A DNA stretch of 23,186 nt from a virus: IMG/VR virus record IMGVR_UViG_3300017743_002996, positions 1 to 23,186 of that record, one strand, 5' to 3'. Position numbers and translations under genes: made by a program. Each line of letters starts with the position of its first letter. Positions within the stretch are counted from its first letter, which is position 1. Positions 9,735 through 15,942 of this stretch are shown one piece after another. The notes below the pieces were generated by a model. The model had not been told where the DNA came from. It was given only the letters and a program-made list of their open reading frames with translations, and ran no database searches.

Positions 9735-9755
9735 TTAGGCTTTGCCTAATTTTTT
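9735..9755 (+). terminator. Short hairpin plus T-run (plus-strand orientation)
   Basis: On the plus strand TTAGGC, a TTT loop and GCCTAA form a perfect 6-bp stem, followed by six T. This has terminator form, but it points rightward and overlaps the last codons of the leftward 199-residue gene. It could stop antisense transcription. The stem is short, and the Lys/Leu/Gly/Ala codons at that C-terminus may produce it by chance. Confidence 0.3.
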
Positions 9756-10334
9756 AGCCAATGAGTTGAATGTTGCTATTTGAACATCTTTGGACATATT
9801 ACTTGTAGCATTATCAACTTTTGCAAGAACTTGAGGATCATCAGTGGCGCCTGGCATTCCTTTTGGTGTACTCGAACCAGTATTTGTTGTTTGAATTTGA
9901 CTCTGTGCTAATGCTAGATATATACTGGAAATTTGGCCTTTGTCAGCAATTTTTGCCGGATCGGCTTCTGAGGAGTTTTTCCAACTAGCCGAAATAGCAC
10001 CTTTAAACTTAAGATCAGGTATAAGTTCTAAAAACTCTGGGTCTGTTAATTGAGGCTTTAATTTTGCAGATGTGGCCATAAAGTCTTTAAATAATTCTAT
10101 ATTCAATATTACTGGATTTTCATTAGGATGACTTACTGCTAACCATTTTGTATATGCTGTAGAAATAGAATTGGCTCCTTTCATTGCTTGAGCCTTTACG
10201 TCCCCTTGGATAGCCGCTTTGGCGGCACCTCTACTGATCTTGCCAGCAAATCTCTGTGCACCGGTTTTTATATTCTGCATACCTTGTGCAACACTACCAA
10301 ATTCTACTTCATTAATGACTTCGTCGATTCTCAT
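9735..10334 (-). CDS. Hypothetical protein, 199 residues, in the baseplate block
   Basis: I do not recognise this protein. It starts MRIDEVINEVEFG, has a basic, Ala/Gly-rich segment around residues 25-55 (AGKISRGAAKAAIQGDVKAQ), a central region with several prolines and charged residues, a Thr/Ser/Gly/Pro-rich linker around 150-165, and a helical Lys-rich end. No signal peptide, membrane segment or cysteine was seen. The start has a good ribosome binding site (AGGAG, 6 nt upstream) and a late-promoter-like box at 10352-10359. It is the first gene of the unit that continues to gp25, gp6 and the giant protein, so a virion or assembly role is a reasonable inference. Phages of this group often carry small proteins beginning with a similar MRI-E-I stretch, but I cannot name a family. 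Confidence 0.75.
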   Translation of the reverse strand: MRIDEVINEVEFGSVAQGMQNIKTGAQRFAGKISRGAAKAAIQGDVKAQAMKGANSISTAYTKWLAVSHPNENPVILNIELFKDFMATSAKLKPQLTDPEFLELIPDLKFKGAISASWKNSSEADPAKIADKGQISSIYLALAQSQIQTTNTGSSTPKGMPGATDDPQVLAKVDNATSNMSKDVQIATFNSLAKKLGKA

Positions 10335-10351
10335 TTATATCTCCTGCCAGT

Positions 10352-10359
10352 TATTTATC
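10352..10359 (-). promoter_or_regulatory. T4-type late promoter box GATAAATA before the 199-residue gene
   Basis: The minus strand reads AGATAAATAACTGGCAGGAG, then the start ATG. The 8-mer is identical to those before gp25 and the tail-tube-cap-like gene, and is 17 nt from the start codon with the ribosome binding site between, a normal layout for a T4 late promoter. Confidence 0.6.
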
Positions 10360-10374
10360 TCTTTTCTTATATCA

Positions 10375-10382
10375 ATTAAATA
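10375..10382 (+). promoter_or_regulatory. Weak late-promoter-like box before the nucleosidase
   Basis: ATTAAATA shares the TAAATA core of the minus-strand boxes (6 of 8 with TATAAATA). It lies 31 nt before the start at 10414, with the ribosome binding site AGAGGAA (10404-10410) between. No convincing -35/-10 pair was found in this 79-bp divergent gap. In an AT-rich genome this match is weak evidence. Confidence 0.25.
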
Positions 10383-10413
10383 ATTACATGTACAACTATC
10401 ATTAGAGGAAATT

Positions 10414-10959
10414 ATGAAATATGTTTTAGCAGTTGCACTGGCAGACGAATTAGAAGGAATGCAAGGCAACTATAACACAATTATTACAGGTGTTGGTAAA
10501 ATCAATGCCGCACTTAAACTTGCAGAGTATTTGGCAAATAATCCAGATACTGAATTAGTAATCAACTACGGTACAGCAGGTGGTATTGACCCTGATATGA
10601 AGGGCATGTTGCACATTGGTAAATTTGTACAAGCAGATATGGATTGTAGAGCATTCGGCTTTGATCAATATCAAACACCGTTTGAAACAAATACACATGA
10701 AATAATCATTGACAACAAAGGCTTTACATGTTATACTCAAGATAAGTTTGCTACAACTAAACCTGAAGGTTATTGTAATGTAGTTGACATGGAGGCTTAT
10801 GCACTTGCAAAAGTGTGTATGCATTTTGGCGTAGACTTCAAATGTTTGAAGTTTATAAGCGATATAATCGGACAAGGAGATCAGACATCTGATTGGGAGG
10901 CTAATAAGGCTCTAGGTGTTGAGATGTTCGAGTCCACTTTAAAGGATTTAATAAAATAA
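10414..10959 (+). CDS. mtnN: MTA/SAH nucleosidase-like (PNP/UDP phosphorylase family), compact
   Basis: The family cleaves adenine from 5'-methylthioadenosine and S-adenosylhomocysteine, clearing inhibitory by-products of SAM use and feeding methionine salvage in the cytoplasm. Seen here: the N-terminal Glu12 in the same place as the general-acid Glu12 of E. coli MtnN; GVGKINAA (26-33); NYGTAGG (51-57, the ribose/base-binding loop); VVDMEAYALAKVC (123-135) with Met126-Glu127 matching the ribose-contacting Met-Glu pair; and FISD (147-150) with Asp150 matching catalytic Asp197. All key residues are present, although at 181 residues it is some 50 shorter than E. coli MtnN (232); the missing part lies in the middle, between the AFG segment and VVDME. 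The start has a clear AGAGGAA site. The receptor gene follows after 1 nt, so they are probably co-expressed. Substrate preference within the family cannot be told. Confidence 0.87.
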   Translation: MKYVLAVALADELEGMQGNYNTIITGVGKINAALKLAEYLANNPDTELVINYGTAGGIDPDMKGMLHIGKFVQADMDCRAFGFDQYQTPFETNTHEIIIDNKGFTCYTQDKFATTKPEGYCNVVDMEAYALAKVCMHFGVDFKCLKFISDIIGQGDQTSDWEANKALGVEMFESTLKDLIK

Positions 10960-10960
10960 A

Positions 10961-12958
10961 ATGAACGATTTTGATAAGAATTTTCACATTAACTTTAGTC
11001 CACTATATTTTGCATTTGCATTTATGGTGTTTATGCTTTGGGCAAGTGAGGCTAAAGCCAGCGATATAGAAGAAGTAGTTGTTGTAGGACAACAAGAAAA
11101 AACCATCGAAGCAGATCCTATTATTAATAGTAGGCTGATTGATTCCATTATGCCAGTGTTTACATATAACCCTGGAGGCTATGGTGGCTTTGTTGGTTAT
11201 AATGAACGTGGTGCTCAAACAGTACATACATCTGTTATAGTAAACGGCATACCTGCCAATGACCCAGGAGCAAGTTGGTATGACTTTGGTCATGACTTTG
11301 CTAGTGGGCAAACTGTAAAAGTTGTCAGCGGTGCTAACGGTGTATTATACGGCTCAGGCAGTATTGCAGGTACTGTACTAATACAAGACACTATAGAACG
11401 TGGCCTCACAGTTAGGGGCGGTGATCAAAAATTTATCAGAGTTGCACCCATTGAACAATTAGAGTTCAGCAAGATTGATAACAGTATGGTTAGTGCTAGA
11501 AACGACAACGACGAAGTTGATAATTATGTAAACTCTACTGCTAGATTTAATGTCAGTTTTGGTGACTTTAGCATTGTTGGAAAATATTCAGAGTACGAGT
11601 ACGACTATGATAACTGCTATGGTTATAGTTGGAATCAAAGTAATGACTGCTTACAAGATGGCACTAGATATAACATTGCTATTAGAAATGATTTAATGAC
11701 GATTGGTAGAAATTACAATACTGCTGATTACTTTACAGAACTAGATCCTACTTATAGCAACGAAAGTTATAGAGACTTTGTGAGGTTTGGCAGTGATGCT
11801 AAACTCAGCAATAAAATCACAGTTGCTTATGGTATTGATGCTGAAAAAATATATTACAATACAACCAGTTGGCAAAATGTTCAAGGCACCACAGTTGTAG
11901 AAACAGAAAGCACAGAGCCAGGTATATGGTATGCTGAGGACGACACAAACAAAAACAGGCCAATGTGGACTGGTATTTACATAGGCACTGGAGAGTTTAC
12001 TAGTGAAACTGTTGGTGACGGTGTGTTTACACTTACTGACATTAATCAAAAATACACAGACGAAAATGCTGGTGCATACTTTACTGTAAATGCTGACTTT
12101 GTTTTAAAATATAACTTCGGAATTAGAGTAGGAAATGACGACCAAAATGCGTTGCGTCTAGGTATAGAAAACGGTCCATGGTTCTTTAACATAGGCGACA
12201 GTTTTAGAAAGCCTAACTTATATGAAATAAACGGTGATGGATTTGTTTCAGGCAATCCAGACTTACTGCCCGAAGATGGTATAGGATACGAACTGGGTTA
12301 CGGTGCTATCAGTATTTTTAGATACGAATTCGAAGAATCAATTGAATATGTACCAGGTTACAATACTGATTTTACAACTACCACTATAGAATTAGATGCT
12401 GATGAAACATTCAATCAAATTGGTACAGATGATCAAGCACCAGACCCAACTTATGTTTCGTGTGTACTAGATACTAATTGGAACGATAACGACGAAGCAA
12501 CATTTGGTGTTCCTGGGTGTATATATAAAACTGTGTCTACAGTCAATCAAGTGTATACTGCTCCTACTTATAGTAACACAGGCGAGTATGTAACACAGGG
12601 TATTAGATATAATAATGTGTTTGGTCCTGTCACAGTAAATCTTAAATGGACTGACACTGAGCAACCACGTGTACCTGAGTATGCTGGTGCAGTAATATTG
12701 AATCAAAATTTCAAAGGCGTTGACTTTAGAGTACGTTATGCCGTAAACTTAAATCGTAAACCAGGCGAATGGGATTTTGTTGAAGACGAATACCTCGAAG
12801 ACTTAGAAAGACTGGATATTAATATTACTAAAAGGTTTGCAAATGGCGTAACACTTTCTTTAAACGTAGAAAATCTCACAGACGAAGTTGTTGAAGTAGT
12901 GCCGTTTTACAATAGCACACAAAGAGAAACAACACTAGTGATAGATTATAAATGGTAA
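10961..12958 (+). CDS. TonB-dependent outer-membrane receptor, full length
   Basis: This 665-residue protein has the complete layout of a TonB-dependent transporter. Residues 1-33 form a signal peptide (hydrophobic core about 13-29, AKA cleavage motif at 31-33). A TonB box (IEEVVVVG, 36-43) follows at once. The plug domain occupies about 50-150, with YNERGAQTVHTSVIVNGIPA and then SGANGVLYGSGSIAGTV. The rest is a barrel with alternating aromatic strands. A typical FRKPNLYEINGDG / GNPDLLPEDG segment lies around residues 410-435, and the C-terminus has the VENLTDE motif and ends in an aromatic residue (DYKW). Paired cysteines in likely outer loops may form disulfides. Such receptors import iron chelates, B12 or glycans using TonB energy; the ligand is not evident. 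It lies 1 nt after the nucleosidase gene, with AAAGGA 14 nt upstream. No frameshift or truncation is seen, and base composition matches its neighbours. Confidence 0.93.
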   Translation: MNDFDKNFHINFSPLYFAFAFMVFMLWASEAKASDIEEVVVVGQQEKTIEADPIINSRLIDSIMPVFTYNPGGYGGFVGYNERGAQTVHTSVIVNGIPANDPGASWYDFGHDFASGQTVKVVSGANGVLYGSGSIAGTVLIQDTIERGLTVRGGDQKFIRVAPIEQLEFSKIDNSMVSARNDNDEVDNYVNSTARFNVSFGDFSIVGKYSEYEYDYDNCYGYSWNQSNDCLQDGTRYNIAIRNDLMTIGRNYNTADYFTELDPTYSNESYRDFVRFGSDAKLSNKITVAYGIDAEKIYYNTTSWQNVQGTTVVETESTEPGIWYAEDDTNKNRPMWTGIYIGTGEFTSETVGDGVFTLTDINQKYTDENAGAYFTVNADFVLKYNFGIRVGNDDQNALRLGIENGPWFFNIGDSFRKPNLYEINGDGFVSGNPDLLPEDGIGYELGYGAISIFRYEFEESIEYVPGYNTDFTTTTIELDADETFNQIGTDDQAPDPTYVSCVLDTNWNDNDEATFGVPGCIYKTVSTVNQVYTAPTYSNTGEYVTQGIRYNNVFGPVTVNLKWTDTEQPRVPEYAGAVILNQNFKGVDFRVRYAVNLNRKPGEWDFVEDEYLEDLERLDINITKRFANGVTLSLNVENLTDEVVEVVPFYNSTQRETTLVIDYKW

Positions 12959-12995
12959 AAAATATCATATTTTGATTTCATAAAGCAAGTTTATT

Positions 12996-13003
12996 AGTAA
13001 ATA
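12996..13003 (+). promoter_or_regulatory. Weak late-promoter-like box before the 88-residue gene
   Basis: AGTAAATA, followed by C as in the box before gp25, is 31 nt before the start at 13035, the same distance as the weak box before the nucleosidase. The 76-bp gap holds also AGGA (about 13026) as ribosome binding site and an AT-only palindrome. Support is only motif similarity. Confidence 0.25.
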
Positions 13004-13034
13004 CAAGTGTATCATTTAACAACATAGGACCAAA

Positions 13035-13301
13035 ATGAAAACTGATAAAATTATTAAGAAGATTGTATCCACTTTTAAAGATCTAGAGGAGAAAGCCAGC
13101 CACATCAATTCAGCAAGTGGCAAGACAGTAATTCACTCTATGATACAACGAGATAAAAGAGGCAAATTTGATAGTTTAGGATTTTATAATGCTAAAACTA
13201 AAAAATATGCCTTGGTCTTTATAAGAGATTATATTGCAAGAAACGTGGAGGTTATCCCTGAACTGGATGATATGAAACGTGTTATTACTGTTAAAAAATG
13301 A
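13035..13301 (+). CDS. Hypothetical protein, 88 residues, basic
   Basis: Unknown. The protein starts MKTDKIIKKIVSTFKDLEEK and is Lys-rich. It has a likely helical N-terminus, then a part that looks like short beta strands (FDSLGFYNAKTKKYALVFI), and ends in basic residues. No cysteine, signal peptide or membrane segment was seen. AGGACC lies 7 nt before the ATG and is a fair ribosome binding site. Its stop overlaps the start of the next gene by 4 nt (ATGA), so the two are translationally coupled. It follows the receptor gene by 76 bp on the same strand. The coding call rests on length, ribosome binding site and the tight overlap with a neighbour, not on homology. Confidence 0.7.
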   Translation: MKTDKIIKKIVSTFKDLEEKASHINSASGKTVIHSMIQRDKRGKFDSLGFYNAKTKKYALVFIRDYIARNVEVIPELDDMKRVITVKK

Positions 13302-13504
13302 CCGACCACTTAACAAAAAAATTTACAAACAATACATTAGAAGAAGATTTAAGGATTATGCTCGTTGAAAAAAACAACGAGTGTAATGCTCTTAGAGAAG
13401 AAATTAAAATGCTTAAAAATAGTGTTGCTGAAGAGCAAGATGCAAAATACAGAGCGTATGTAAAAATTTCTGATTTACAAAGAGAATTAAATACTACTAA
13501 ATAG
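13298..13504 (+). CDS. Hypothetical small coiled-coil protein, 68 residues
   Basis: Unknown. From about residue 14 to the end it is one long charged helix with hydrophobic residues at heptad-like spacing (LEEDLRIMLVEKNNECNALR and on to ISDLQREL), so a dimeric coiled coil is likely. It starts by ATGA overlap inside the end of the 88-residue gene. Its stop lies inside the 3' end of the leftward lysozyme-like gene: the two convergent coding regions overlap by 18 nt, leaving no room for a terminator between them. No catalytic motif is seen. It could be a small adaptor or regulator, but nothing in the sequence shows this. Confidence 0.65.
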   Translation: MTDHLTKKFTNNTLEEDLRIMLVEKNNECNALREEIKMLKNSVAEEQDAKYRAYVKISDLQRELNTTK

Positions 13505-14305
13505 GTTAGCCTCTGCTACCCTTCTATCATACAAGGTAGTGCTGACTCCAGCACCATTTTTCAAAGGCTTTTCAGTAAACTCCATAAAAAAAGTTGCACA
13601 ATTATATTCGCCTGTGTTAAGAGACTTTATTAATTTACTAGAAGCAAATTTAGTTTTGCCTATATCATATGCTAATGAGACAAGTGCTATTGCTTGATTT
13701 TTATTTACAGGTACTTTGACTTTGTCTGTTACTATATCAAATGCTTGACGTACATCTACATTTACTAATCTTTCTATAAACTCTGGTTTAGCACCATTTA
13801 CTAAACTGTATAAATAAAAATCGTTTGTTTCGTCATAAACAGCAATTGAATTATTTGCCGCACCATAATCAACAATACCATTTTTAATTATTGATGTACC
13901 TTTTAAATATGCATGATTTTTTCTAATACTTTTTGCAACATCTGGATGGTCTATGTCTAATATTTCTGTGTTATTTAAAGCAACTAATAAATTGTTAACC
14001 TCGTTGGTTTTAAGTTTATGAGAAAAACCTATTAATATTTGATCATCCTTTACTGTAGGAACAATAAATGTTTCGTAATTTCTTTTTATAAATTGCAAAG
14101 CATCTCTAATAATATGTTCTGGACTTAAATTTAATGGTACAAAAAACTTTGGTACATTGCTTGTCTTAGGCACATATACACCTTCTTTGTAATCACTGCC
14201 TTGATATGACATGCCCATAAAATATGCATCCGGAGAGCAATAATCTAATGGTCTAGAAGCATCTGTTTCTAATTGTCCTTTGATTAATTTATCAACGTAT
14301 GCCAT
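13487..14305 (-). CDS. GH24 lysozyme-like protein, separate from gp5
   Basis: The C-terminal half matches T4-type (GH24) lysozymes: NVDVRQAFDIV, AIALVSLAYDIG, SSKLIKSLNTGEY and DRRVAEANLF follow the family order up to the RR..E..LF end. In the N-terminal part, Glu78 and Asp87 have the same 9-residue spacing as T4 Glu11 and Asp20, and IGFSH (92-96) matches IGIGH, if a 2-residue deletion is allowed between them. The third active-site residue, Thr26 in T4, is Leu here. The first 60 or so residues are not lysozyme and may anchor it to the hub. At 272 residues it is larger than T4 lysozyme (164). It begins by TAATG overlap with the gp5-like gene, whose T4 relative carries its lysozyme inside the chain. 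The likely role is local peptidoglycan digestion at the tail tip; activity is uncertain. Confidence 0.75.
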   Translation of the reverse strand: MAYVDKLIKGQLETDASRPLDYCSPDAYFMGMSYQGSDYKEGVYVPKTSNVPKFFVPLNLSPEHIIRDALQFIKRNYETFIVPTVKDDQILIGFSHKLKTNEVNNLLVALNNTEILDIDHPDVAKSIRKNHAYLKGTSIIKNGIVDYGAANNSIAVYDETNDFYLYSLVNGAKPEFIERLVNVDVRQAFDIVTDKVKVPVNKNQAIALVSLAYDIGKTKFASSKLIKSLNTGEYNCATFFMEFTEKPLKNGAGVSTTLYDRRVAEANLFSSI

Positions 14306-15918
14306 TACTTGTTAGTCCTAGATGGACTAGGTTCGACACCTGGCCATCTTGTAATAATTGTTTCAACTTTTTGATCATATAACAACAAAGGTGTCAGAGG
14401 ACTCTTTCCTTGTTCTGCACGTTTTGGATAACCGCCACTAAGTATACCTTGTAATTCAAACGACAATAATGTATTTGTTGTTTTACTTGTTTTAATACCA
14501 CTCATATTAGGTACAATTGGCAAAGGTGGTAAAGCCGGTAATAAAGTTGTTTGAATATCAACTGTATCACCTGCATTTATAAACGTTTTTGTTGTGCCCA
14601 TAATATGTGTATGAGTTGTTGCAAATAAATCTATATCGCCCATTGACTTGATTTGTAATGTAGGTACGGACGGTGGATTGTTTACTGATACTGGTGCGGC
14701 TATTTCTACTTGTGTGCCTGCCATATGTACCTTGTTATCACCAAATAATTGTAAACTACCGGGTGTAGTTTTGCCGTCTACTGTAAACAGCCTTGGTCTT
14801 GCTTCAATGCTAATAGCATTAGAATACATGTTGATATCTTTTACACCTTCAATGTTTACACTACCTTCAGTGAGTTTACTTTGATATACTGGATTCACGT
14901 ATGCTAATTCTTGATTGTCTACAACACCTTTTTCTGATTCGTTAATATCATTAGGGTGTGGATAATTATTTGCGGCTTTGATATTAACATTCTGTCCTGC
15001 TTCAATATTTACATTTTTATCACCACGTAGATTTAAATCACCCGATGTTCTAACATTAAAACTTGACGTACCATAAATGTCTATATTTCCTGCTGAATCT
15101 ATTTCTATATGCCCAGAGCCACTTTTGTTAGAAATGTAAATTAAATTTTCAGCATCATTTAAAACTATTTGATTTCCGCCTCCAGTACGAATCCTAATAT
15201 GTGGATTATCATTATTGTCATCTAGTACGAACTGATGTCCGGAAAATCTCTGTGCTGGATTGTTTGGTTTCTTTGCACCAGGTGTTAATATACCATACAC
15301 TTCACTTGCACCTTCTCGCCTTGCTCCACTTGTACTCTGGCCTCTAATAAAATCGTTGATTAGTCCTTGTGCAAATATTGTGCTTTCTAATTCGTGTGCA
15401 GGTCTATTCTCTGCTTTTACGTCTACGTTCTTTACAGTACCCGAGTATTCCACATTATGATTTTTTATGTTGGCTCGCATATTTGCTTCTCTTACAGGTG
15501 TAACTCCACCTATGGATTTACCTGCAGGAATGCCTGGCACCATAAAGTTTCTTTGCGTTTGAAACATACAACCAAGTACTATGGGAGTCATACTACCATT
15601 ACTGTTGAAAAATCCAACTACAACTTGGTTACCTGGATCTGGTGGTCTCATCCATAGGCCATAACTGGTTTGCGAAGCCTCTGGAGAGTTTGGATCTGAT
15701 GATATGTTATCTGGTGTTGCTCCAGCAAATGGTGACGTCCATATACATTGAAATAACGAGTCTGCTGATGGTTCTGGTCCAGTTAGTTCGGGTATGTGTA
15801 CCCATAACAATCCGTTACGTGATGGATCGTCTGCTGATGTTATTGTTCCAATGTAGACCGAAGAAGTGGAATTTCCTAATTTTTGTTCTACTTGTTTTCT
15901 GTATTGACGTGGTATCAT
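14305..15918 (-). CDS. 5: gp5-like baseplate hub / tail spike without internal lysozyme
   Basis: The N-terminal 115 residues or so form a gp5/VgrG-type OB-fold: VYIGTITSADDPSRNGLLWV, then YGLWMRPPDPGNQVVVGF and PIVLGCMFQTQRNFMVPG. From about residue 225 there are repeated short strands typical of a trimeric beta-helix needle (IVLNDAENLIYISNKSGSGH, IDSAGNIDIYG, GDLNLRGDKNVNIEAGQNVN). The family forms the central hub and membrane-piercing spike under the tail tube. T4 gp5 (575 residues) has a lysozyme domain between the OB-fold and the helix; it is absent here and the next gene supplies one. The C-terminus ends in a Pro-rich stretch (RWPGVEPSPSRTNK) of the type seen at the end of cyanophage gp5 proteins, as I recall them. 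A strong AGAGGAG site precedes the ATG. Confidence 0.9.
   Translation of the reverse strand: MIPRQYRKQVEQKLGNSTSSVYIGTITSADDPSRNGLLWVHIPELTGPEPSADSLFQCIWTSPFAGATPDNISSDPNSPEASQTSYGLWMRPPDPGNQVVVGFFNSNGSMTPIVLGCMFQTQRNFMVPGIPAGKSIGGVTPVREANMRANIKNHNVEYSGTVKNVDVKAENRPAHELESTIFAQGLINDFIRGQSTSGARREGASEVYGILTPGAKKPNNPAQRFSGHQFVLDDNNDNPHIRIRTGGGNQIVLNDAENLIYISNKSGSGHIEIDSAGNIDIYGTSSFNVRTSGDLNLRGDKNVNIEAGQNVNIKAANNYPHPNDINESEKGVVDNQELAYVNPVYQSKLTEGSVNIEGVKDINMYSNAISIEARPRLFTVDGKTTPGSLQLFGDNKVHMAGTQVEIAAPVSVNNPPSVPTLQIKSMGDIDLFATTHTHIMGTTKTFINAGDTVDIQTTLLPALPPLPIVPNMSGIKTSKTTNTLLSFELQGILSGGYPKRAEQGKSPLTPLLLYDQKVETIITRWPGVEPSPSRTNK
14313..14329 (-). promoter_or_regulatory. Hairpin over the ribosome binding site of the lysozyme gene
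   Basis: In the mRNA, TAGTCC, a 5-nt loop and GGACTA form a perfect 6-bp stem just before the lysozyme start. The right arm contains the only Shine-Dalgarno-like sequence (AGGAC), 10 nt from the ATG. The stem would hide the site unless ribosomes finishing gp5 open it, so translation is probably coupled to gp5. This is inferred from sequence only. Confidence 0.4.
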
Positions 15919-15942
15919 GTTAGTATTTAATCTCCTCTAGAA

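Noticed and set aside
10332-10339. TATAAATG on the minus strand overlapping the start of the 199-residue gene
   Set aside because: Overlaps the start codon and ribosome binding site spacing; the GATAAATA 20 bases upstream is better placed.
10555-10875. Minus-strand open frame of 106 codons
   Set aside because: Antisense to the nucleosidase, whose catalytic motifs prove the plus frame.
11741-12049. Minus-strand open frame within the receptor gene
   Set aside because: Receptor barrel continues unbroken on the plus strand; no initiation signal on the minus strand.
12959-12973. Palindrome AAAATATcATATTTT after the receptor gene
   Set aside because: Only A-T pairs and no G-C stem, so too weak to call a terminator.
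13808-13815. Perfect TATAAATA on the plus strand
   Set aside because: Lies inside the leftward lysozyme-like gene with no plus-strand gene downstream; likely chance in AT-rich DNA.
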